Positions 51,201 to 62,026 of a stretch of 64,000 nucleotides of DNA are shown here, in pieces (position 1 is the stretch's first letter; every line of letters starts with the position of its first letter). The position numbers and the translations under genes are program-made. The stretch spans positions 4,079,001 through 4,143,000 of the forward strand of contig JAQPZY010001569.1 in NCBI GenBank assembly GCA_029931535.1, read 5' to 3'. The stretch is from Margaritifera margaritifera. Its lineage: Eukaryota > Mollusca > Bivalvia > Unionida > Margaritiferidae. The notes below the pieces were generated by a model. That model was given only the letters and a program-made list of their open reading frames with translations. It was not told the DNA's origin and ran no database searches.

Positions 51201-54200
51201 CTTTGTCCATGTACACAAGTTGACATGTCCACATGTACAACCTGTCTATAGATGAGGGAACGGATTTATTCACTTTAGATTGTCAAGAAGAATAGAGACC
51301 TGGTGATAATAGTTCCTCTAAGATCTGACCAACTACTTCAGGAAAGGTAGCTACATTTGTGTCTTGCTTGTATCCTACCCTCCTGTGTTGGTAGATTTTT
51401 CTCTTGTCGTTAAAGAAAAATTCCCTTCAGAGACTCCTGTTAAAAAATAGCCTGTTGGGAATAAATCTGTTCATTACGTACAGTGTACTTTTTGATGAAA
51501 TATTTTTCATTCTTCTTGCCAGTGATTTTTTGCCTTTGTGTCTCCGATGGGATAAAGAGCCTTGTGGATTTTAAGCTTGACATGCTGGAATTAGAGTCTT
51601 AAAACAAATAAAACACACTAACACAACAACAACAACAACAACAACAAAAAACAGGAGTCTGGCGCATAAAGTTAAAGACTCGGTTTAGAAAAACTGGTTC
51701 TGGAACAGAATACTTTGAAGACAAGAACACAATTTGTGACCCAATTTAGAGGTTCTGGTAGATGCTAATTGTGACCCAATTTGGAGGTCCTGGTAGATGC
51801 TAAAGGGTAGTGGTGGGAGTAATTTTCACAGCTTAGAAGGGACTTGGCTACTGAAAATTACTGCCGCACTCCAAATTAACATATTGTCATATGTCAGTCA
51901 AACCCTAACACATGCTGATGATACCTATGGATCTCTGATAAATACTATCACTGGCAAGGACGTGATACATCATGTGATTTGCAGGCGTATTAGAAACTTT
52001 TAGGACATTTAGGCCTAATGTCTCTCACATCGCAAACTGCCACCATATCATATACAAATTCAAATTGTCATAACTTCAACATTTTTCAACCATTTTGACC
52101 ATTTTTTCAGTGTACACTAAACAATGAACACTAATTCACATGGGGTAAGTGTCAACATAAAATACTTCAATTATATAATATGGGTTATGCTAATGAGTAG
52201 GCATGGTTATCTCTGCTCTGTCAATAGATCAACTAAGCAGACTTGGTTTTTTTTTCTTTTTTTTTTCTAGACAAGTCATTGTCTGAGTTAGTACAGATGA
52301 TGTCAATACAGTCTTGACAAACATAATTTGATAGATTCAAATTGAGTGTAGCAGTGGTTGCTTTTTTAAAAAGTAAAATTTACAGCTTCAGCAGATCTTC
52401 ACTGCACATATGTGGAGTATAGCATGTTTCAGAGAGGTGGATTCTCACAACTCAGAATTGATCACAGTAAGTGATGTGTGTGTTAACCCTTAAAGTACTT
52501 GTCGTGGCATTGGTCATACCATCAATAGAAGTCCTGTAGCACTTGTCACAGCATTTGTCATTTTTCAGGTAAGCAGCTGTTTACACATCTGGATATTTCA
52601 GTTTGACATGAAAGGGAGTAAAACTATATTTGATTGGTACATTGGGCCCTGGAACAAGCATTCTGTCATTTTTTACTCCGCATTTGACAAAGAAGTTTCA
52701 CAAATGCTTGGTTAAAATAGATGCTACATGGAAAACTTTGAAATGACTGAACTGCCAATGCAATTCATCTTCAGATGGTGATTTGATTCAACAAATACTG
52801 ACTGATGATAGCAATAATGACAACAATTTTGAAAGTTTTGAAGCAGATGAGATTATTGAAGCTGGGGATGTGTTGCTGGATGTACCATTGAGTGATTTTG
52901 AGCCCAACAATGATGTTAGATACGAGTCCAATGTACATGCTGGCTGGACAAAAACAGATGACCTGCCTGTCACCACCCACCCACCCCCATTCAGTGGTAT
53001 TTTGAAATATTAAAATGGAGAATACCAAGCCTATAAACTATTTACGGCTATTTTTTGATGAGGATATCTTGCATTTGATAGTAGATCAAACAAATCTTTA
53101 TACAGATGAGAGAGTAAATGGGGCAGACTTGAAGGACAAGAGACACATGAGAAAATTGAAGCCTGTCACACCTGACAAATTGAAAATGTTTTTTGCATTG
53201 GTTATAGCCATGGGTTTGGTGCATAAATCTGATATCCATTCCTACTGAGCTGCTGAAGATGTGATATAAATCCCAGGGATACATTTATTAATATTATAAT
53301 TTACACCTGGCAGACAATGAGAATGCTAAAGGTGACCCTTTATACAAGATCTGCCCAATGATTAAAACAAAAAGATGTGTTTGCCAAGTTTTATTCAGCA
53401 GATACGAACCTCATATTTGATGAGGCTAATTGCTGTTGGAAAGGTCGTCTGAAATTCCGGGTTTATAACTCTGTTAAAAGTTTGGTGTAAAGTTGTTTCA
53501 GGTGTGCTATGCAAACAGTGGATATTGTATTGACTACCATATTTACACTGGTAAAACAGGTAGAGACCTTGATGAGTTGTGGATTATGTGAAAAAATAAA
53601 ACATGGGAGGCATAGATTTAAGTGACCAATTTAACCAAGGCAGTTCTGTACTAATGAAATCCAAGAAAAGGTGGAGAACACTTTTTTTTCATCAGCTGAA
53701 TGTATTCATTGTAAATGCATATCAGTTGTACCTGAAATTCTCACCTGTGCAGAACAAAATAAGTCACCATGATTTCCGTGTTTTAGTAGTGAGGACATTG
53801 GGTCAGGAAGCTGTTGTGCCTTTACCTGCTAGGAGAGGAAGAAAAGTTACTAGTGAGCTACCTGAACGCCTCACTGGGAGGCATTTCCCTGAATATATTC
53901 CAGCTGCACCTGGAGCTAAAGAAGTACGCCCATTATGTGATTGTGTTGCATGTAATAGGAGAAAGAAGGACAGGGAAGGATTCCAAAGAAAACAAACATC
54001 CTTCATTTGTATGACGTGTCAGTTAGCGCTTTGTGTATGTGGTTGTTTCAGGCTATTCCACACACATGTACATTACAAACAAGCTCATCAGGGTGAAGAT
54101 TTTAATTCTGATGAAACAGAGTAACACCTGAACAGGTAATGAACTCAACAGGTGACTGTCTGTGCAAGCTCATAAGTGGACGATGACATATATATATATA

Positions 54201-57200
54201 TACTAGAATAAATACACCTCTCCCTTGATAACTTGCACATAACAGGGTCCAAAAACAATGATGGGAGAACAAGTGAGAGCGCGAGTTAGCAAGGGACCTC
54301 TGAAAAATTAAGAAAGGGATGGACATAGATAGTGAGAAGAGTGTGGGTTCTGATGGGTTAAATGGTTGAATACTCATTTTATAATCATGTTGGGAATAAT
54401 TATCAGCAAGTAGCTTTTTCTAATGAAGTTGTTTGCTTTTCTGTATAAATTACCTTTAGTTTCAAGATAACCAATCTCTGAAAGATCTTTAAAAACAATC
54501 TCAGAAAGATCTTGAAAAACATTTGTCCAGGAGGTTTCAACTCACATCACAAGTGTACCAGTGAAAACTATTATGTCACTGCTTTTTGCATGTGAATGTG
54601 GATACATTCTAGTGTTACTGTTGATTCAGAACGAAACAAGATTTTTTTTTTTTAAAAAGATAGACTTTTATCTCAAGAAACATCTAAACTCGATTTTTAG
54701 CTCTACTGGTCATAGACCAGAAGAGCTTATGGGTTGGTCTGTCATCCATTAGTTTTTTTTTTTTGCTACTTCACCTAAACTACTTAGAGGATTGCCATGA
54801 AACTTGTACATCCCATGGTCTAGTTGGTCCAGATTTGCCATCTTGAAAATCTTGCTATCGCTACTTCTTCTGAATGGATGGTCATATCAACATGGGGTTT
54901 TCACTAAAAGACTTATTATAATGTCTAGTTGGCCCCAAGTAAAATTGGTGCCAATCTGATGTACAATATGGCCACCATGGCAGCCATCTTGAAAATCTTG
55001 TTATTGCTACTTCTCCTGAATGGAAAGTCATATTGACATGGGGTTTTCACCAGAAGACTTATGATGTTTAGTTGGTCCTAAATCAAAATCATTTTTATCT
55101 GATGTCTAATAAGGCCACCACAGTGGCCATCTTGAAAATCTTGTTATTGCTATTCCACCTGAATGGATGGTTTTATCAGCATGGGGTTTTCACTAAAGAC
55201 TTCTTTTGAAGTTTAGTTGGTCCTAAAAGAAAATGGTTCAAGTCTGGCATCCAATATAGCCACCACAGCAGCTAAATTGAAATTTTTTTTTATCACTACT
55301 GCTCCTTAATGAAAAGTCATATTGACACGGGGGTTTCACCAGAAGACTTCTTATGAGGTCTAGTTGGTCCCAAATTAACATGGTGCTGCTCACACATTCA
55401 ATATGGCTGCTACAGTGGCTATCTTGAGAATCTTGTTATCGCTATTCCTCCTGAATGGATGGCTGTATCAACATGGGGTTTTACTAAAAGACTTGTGATG
55501 TCCAGCTGGTCCTAAATGAAAATAATGCCACTCAGACATCCACTATGAAAATCTTGTTATTGTTACTTCTCATGAGTGAATAGTCATATCAGCATGGGGT
55601 TTTTAGAGAAAGACTTCTTATCCTGTCTAGTTGGTCATAAATGAAAATGGTGCCAGTCTGACCTCCAATATGGCTACCACAATAGCCATCTGGAAAATAT
55701 TATTATTGCTACTTCTCTGATATGGCTGGTCTTATCAACATTGTGCTTTCGCGAGAAGACTTCTTCTGATGTCTGGTAGGGCCTAAATGGAAATGGTGTA
55801 AATCTGATGTCCAATATTGCCACCATGGCAGCCATCTTGACAATCTTGTTATTGTTACTTCTCCAAAAACGGAAGTTCATATCAACATGGGGTTTTCACC
55901 AGAAGACTTCTTATAATGTCTTGTTGGTCCTAAATTAAAATCGTACTGATATAAAGTCCATCCTGAAAATCTTATTATCACTACTCTTCTTAAATAGAAA
56001 GTCATTTCGATATGTGGTTTTGATCAGAAGAGATCTTATGGTGTCCAGTTGGTCCTAAATGAAAATGACTGACCCTCAATATGGCCACTATGGTGGCCAT
56101 CTTGAAAATCTTGTCATCTCTACTCCTCCCAAATGGATGGCTATATCAACACGGGGTTTTCACCAATAGACTTCTTATGATCCCTAGTTGGTCCTAAATA
56201 AAATGGTGCCAGTCATATACCCAATATGGCTGCCATGATGACTGTCTTGAAAATCTTAATGTCCCAGCTTCCCCCAAATGGATGGTCATATTGACATGTG
56301 GTTTTCACCAGAAGACTTCTAATTATGTCTGCTTGGTCCTAATTGAAATTGGTGCCAATCTGACATCCATTATGTCCACCACAGGAGCTAATTTGAAAAT
56401 CTTTTTTATCTGAATAATATCAGAGATAGTTTTAACACTCAGCATTTAAAAGGAAGAAATGTTCTTATATTGAATTCCTGGAAATTCTTTTTGCCTAGTA
56501 GGGCATCAGTCCCATAGAGAAACTCTTGTTTGTCTTTCTGTTAGTACAGTATTGATGCTTTGATTTCATTGCAAGTAATAGCAAAATTTCTGCTGTTTCT
56601 TGAGCAAACCTTCGAGTGCAAATTTGGGAATTTTAAGTTCATTGCAAACTTTGGAACTCACTTTTCCATAATGAACCATATCTGTGAAAATAAGCTTTTC
56701 ATGCACTGAGTACACCTTTGGCTTGGTTCTCTTGCTATCATTGATCACATTTGTGACTGAGTAGGATAAACAAACTGATTAATATCAAATACTTTAATTA
56801 TGTTACTTACATAGTAATATTTCAAACTGGGGTCAGTTGCTCAAGTGAAACGAGTTGACTTGACATATGACCATGCCAGCTCTTATGCAGGTAGGATTTG
56901 CATTTCTTTTTAACGTTTTTTTTCCATTCTCTTGATTTGATACAAAAGACATTATGTGATGATACAAAGCATGTCTACTTTTAATAGATTGAAACAATGC
57001 AACAAACACTTATGCAAGTAGGAGATCAAAACACATTTGGCACTTATGCTCTCAAACAAACACTTGCTGGCATTGCTGTGATGGTCATGTGACACTTTTC
57101 ACATTTGTATACAAGAGGATATATTGCATTTATGATGATTACATTGAAACCGAATTAAAAGATAAAACTGAAACATGAAATTTGCTTGACAAGACTTTTA

Positions 57201-60200
57201 ATTGATATTATTTCTTCAAGTGTTCACCTCAGTAGGTATTACTAACATTTCTATCTACCAGAACACTGATGGCAGCAATTTTACTAAGACCTTTACAGTT
57301 TCCAGCATTGAAATTATTATCCGGTATATATTGATGAATATTAATAGTGACATACTGTCAGGGTTCTAGCAGAAGAGCTTATCATAGTGTTAATTCTCAT
57401 CCATTCAAAGTAAAATGCTATGAGATTTTTAAGAGCAGTTCTATATATGCATGCATGTATGATTACTTTTATTTTAAGATAAATATTTCAACAATTGTGA
57501 TAAACTACTTTGTGATTTTGTTACTACATAATGATGTATAAAAGAATTTTTTTGCTGCATTTCAAATTAAACAAAGTTAAAATAACACTTGAAAATAATT
57601 TGGAAAACTTTTGGTGGGATTTTTTTGGTATTTTAATTTTAGCACAAAATTATTGTGTATATCATGCCAAGGAAGTGGGAGTAAAGTGCATTTCCCAAGG
57701 ACACTGAACCAGTCCACCTGGTCAGGCCTGGGAGGGGATATGAAGCCCATGACCCATGGATTATGAGTCCAACGCTCTACTAACTGAGCTACTGTGGCTC
57801 CCTATTCAGAACATAACTGCTAAAATTCATATACAGCGAATCCAGTTTGTGTTAAAATAATTTGGGATGGACATTTTTTTTTCTAAGGTTGAAGTATATT
57901 CATAAATATACAATTAATTTACAGCAGATTTTATGACATTATTATAATGAACAATAATGCTTTGTTACTTGAAAGGTTTTGACAAAAAATATATATACTG
58001 AATCCGATAAATAGAGGCATTTTTAAGTAGATCATCTCATTTTATGACATGCCATAAATTAACTAAGGTTACTGTGACTTACAAACTAACATTTGGTCTT
58101 GACACAAAAATCTGTCAACACAATCAGATTTTGAAAGTTTTGTAATTTGTTCTCAAATCTTGTTCTTTTTCAAAAGGAAATGACTATCTGAACACGTTTA
58201 CATGGCAAAATTAGGAAAATATTCTTACCTGCATCTTTTTATTCTTGTTACAGTATACATTTATTCATGCTTTGCATAAAAATGTTGTGGCTTATTTCAA
58301 GCACTGTGACCTACACATTTTCTCAGTTTGTATACGCCTGCCACAAGTTGGAGCATATAATGTTATGACACACACAAGTCTGTACTTTCATCCCTGTGTA
58401 ATTCCATCCATCTGTTACCTTTTTTGTTTCCATATATAACTTAAGTTTTACACCATCTACCTTTACCAAACTTTGTGGATGGCTTGTACTTACAGTAAGG
58501 AAGAAGTCATTTGATTTAGGGATCAAAAGGTCAAAGGTCAAGTTCACTGTGACAAAAAACAGAAAAAGGTGTCTATACAATAACATTAGTTCGGCATGTT
58601 AGACCTGGACAATACTTTGTGGATGACTTGTACTTGGATTAAGGAAGAAGCCTATTGATTTGGGGGTCAAAATATCAAATGTCAAGGTCACTGGGTGAAA
58701 GTGGGAAAATGGTTTCCACACAATAACGTTAGTTCTGCATCACAGACCTGGACTACATTTTGTGGATGGTTTGCACTGGGAGTAAGGAAGAAGCCTAGTG
58801 ATTTGGGGGTCAAAAGATCGAAGGTTGAGTCAGTGTGCCAGAAAGAAGAAAAATGGTTTCTGCATAACAACTTTAGTTCTAGACCATGTACCTTGACCAA
58901 AGTTTGTGGAGGGCTTGCACTTAAGGTGAGAAAGAGGCCTATTGATTTTGTAATCAAAAGGCCAATGATCAAGGTCATTGTGACTCGAAGCAAAATGGGT
59001 TTTACACAATAACTTTTGCTATAGACAAAGTTCTTTGACCAGACTTTGTTGATGGATTGAACTTAGGGTAAGTAATGAACCTTTAGATTTTGGGGTCTCA
59101 AGGTCATGGTAAGTCTAATAAGAGCATAATTTCAGCACAGTAAGTTTTGTTCAAGACTGCATGCTTGACGAAAGATCAAGGTCATTGAGACCTAATGGTC
59201 AGTAATCTCTGGAGTCAACCATGACATTCTAGTGCTTAAATGGAGGACTGTTAAATGCTAGGCAGATGTGTAATGTACTGTTCATGGTACTCCAGTTTGA
59301 AAGCTGATATCATTCAAAGTATTTCTGGAAAGTATTTCAAAAATCGGGATGTGGGAAATATAAATTATTGTAAAAATGTCTCAACCAGTGCAAAATTCTT
59401 TTGAATCTTTTGTAAAATCTAATTTAAATTTGTCATAATATGTTGATGTCCACAAAGACAAAACTGGTTTAATGACTCCACTCCACCCCCACTTTTTTTC
59501 AATACAGTGAATTGTAACTTGGCTTATTTTATTATGAAATATGAACCATTTATGGATGTAACAATTTTGAGTAGTTGTGTATCTTAGTACAGAATTTGTT
59601 TTTTAAGTCTTAGTTTGTTGTAAGAGGGTTCCACTGTAGTGGTTGTGTCTTCTATGTCTTCAGCTGTAATTGATTGTGGTTTATATTATGATAGTTTTGC
59701 ATTTCATGCAACACATTATGCAAAATATGAAGTATTTATTTTGTTTCAAATTGTTTTTGTGCTGTTGTGTTACATTAAGTTTTTATTGGAGTAGTACTCA
59801 CTTTTCAGTTGGATCCAGCTGCAAACAACAAAAAACCTGATCTGCCATCTCATAATGTGCCTGCAGATCAGAATTTGTGATGCTTGTTCTACTAAATACA
59901 ATAGTTCTAACAAACTGTATAGACTCAGATCTGGGTCTATTCAGTTTGCAGTTGGATCCTACTTATAAGCAAGTACACACAGTAAGTTTTGAAATGGCTT
60001 TTTTTTTCAAATGTATGTCAGGCATTTCATACTGCAAGAGTTGAGTAGTTGTGCCATGGAAAAATGCAAAGTCTGTGCAAATATTTGATCAGTGAAATTT
60101 CAGACTAATGTTTTAAAAAAACTCAGTGAATAATACAATATGCTATGAGTTACTTTGCATATAATATGGTCATTTAATAAATTAAAATCTACTGAGCACT

Positions 60201-61987
60201 CATTTTAAGATCCGTAATTTATTTGACATGTGACTCAAGAGAGGTTTTTGGTACAAATATTACTTTAGCTCCTTCTTTGACTTGTCACAACAGATCCCAC
60301 TGCTTTTAATGACAGTTCCTCCACCTCTTTCTCCATCCCCAACCCACCTTTCCTTTCTGGATCATGACCCAGGGCTAATAACCCACCTCTCCTTTCTGGA
60401 TCATGACCCAGGGCTAATAACCCACCTCTCCTTTCTGGATCATGACCCAGGGCTAATAACCCACCTCTCCTTTCTGGATCATGACCCAGGGCTCGTAACC
60501 CACCTCTCATTTCTGGATCATGACCCAGGGCTTGTAACCCAAACTCTTGTTCATTATGTGTCCTCCTGCTACAAAAGCATGTATAAAGATTGGTCAAAAA
60601 GTATTCAAAAATGTAATTGTAATTGCAATTGTGTATATTTTACTTTGAAACTACCTTCCACTCCCCTCACAAGGGATTCCAAGGGTTGTAAATGTTTACC
60701 ATATGATAGATTATATACCAATTTTGATAAATTTCCACCCTGCCAGTTTAGGAGGAGAAAGAGTTACAGACAGGTATGATATATATATATATACAGTGGA
60801 GCCTCGTTAATCCGGACACCTTCGTTCCCAGTGAACATGTCCGGATTAATGAGTTTTCCAGATAATTGAATCATGCACATTTTTATTTTACAATGTCATC
60901 ATACCATATACATGTACTGTACATGTATTTGCTAGCTGTACATGTACTGTATATTCAATAATGGTAAAAATAAATTAATGAATACATCTATTGACTTGTG
61001 TTTATTTCACTTTATTATAAGTCTGCAGATACAGACAACTATTTGTCCTAGTTTCTTATGATGTCCGCAATTTTTGACCTGTCAGTGTCTAAGCATGAGT
61101 CAGTTGATGTTGATGATGATGAATGGCAGCTTTTGGGTGATCTTTGTGCTGGTCAATCTTCATTTTTATGCTGGCCGGTATCTCTACTCATCTACGCTTG
61201 CTTGATGGTGTTGTCATAATAATGTAAAAAGTACAACGAATACAAAATGATGTCTCGCAGTTAAATACGTTCTGGTAAACTAATAAACTGCAGTCATTTT
61301 TATAAGTTATATTTTACAACTGTTATAGCTGCTAATGAGCCGATAATTGATGTAGCTTTTTATTCTGAAATGAAGCCCCATACTGTCACAACTTAAATCA
61401 ATCAACTTTGTACAGCCATCAAAAAACTGTGATTGTTACATACAATTGGTAAACAACAAAAAGACTTATTGACACACTTAATTTATTAACCATATGTTAT
61501 GTCAAAAGTGTGGACGATTTGATTCCAGTGTGTTTATTTAATTATTGACACCCCCGTCGGCGACTAGCAAAAACAGACATTGTTTATACAATTGCTGGTT
61601 ACAATACGGTCACACTACTTAAAGTTTTTCCACATACATGATCATGTGATCAATTTATAGCTTTAACGTGCCACTTTAATTTGACCAATCAGAGATTGAT
61701 ACATTGACACACCTCCAAATGTGCGTAGGTGAATCTGTGTTATCCGACTGACTGTATTTTCATATACAATTCTTCAAATTTTCTTATTTTTGGACAGATT
61801 ATTCCAGATTATCGAGGCAAGTTTTATAGTAATTTTACACTTTGGTCCCCCATTTTGAGTTCCGGATCAAGAACACAGATTTCTTGATTAACGGAGTAAA
61901 TTTACATTTAGGAATTCCGTTCCCATTGAACTATGTCCGGATAGCGACTTTTCCGGATAAACTTAGTCTAGATTAATGAGGTTCCTC

Positions 61988-62026
<39 letters not shown>

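Larger units (their letters stand above)
52483..54361 (+). mobile_element. piggyBac-like element, internally deleted
   Basis: Transposase pieces at 52770-54121 are bracketed by TTAACCCT (52483-52490) and GGGTTAA (54355-54361), matching the piggyBac plan of TTAA target sites and C/G-rich termini; beyond CCC the two ends do not match well, so the boundaries are tentative. The transposase is broken by frameshifts, stops and a deletion. It lies in the long intron 6 of gene 2, in the same orientation. Confidence 0.7.

Noticed and set aside
57730..57801. A tRNA gene with CAT anticodon on the minus strand
   Set aside because: Box B is damaged, the acceptor stem does not close, and a SINE-type tail shared with other loci follows directly, so it is a SINE head.
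60265..60779. Long open frames on both strands (110 and 165 codons)
   Set aside because: They are produced by a 39-bp minisatellite whose length is a multiple of three; no splice sites or family match.
61050..61200. Tigger transposase C-terminus inside the pogo-like element at 60794
   Set aside because: Only a short acidic DDDEW-type word is visible; too weak to annotate as a gene fragment.
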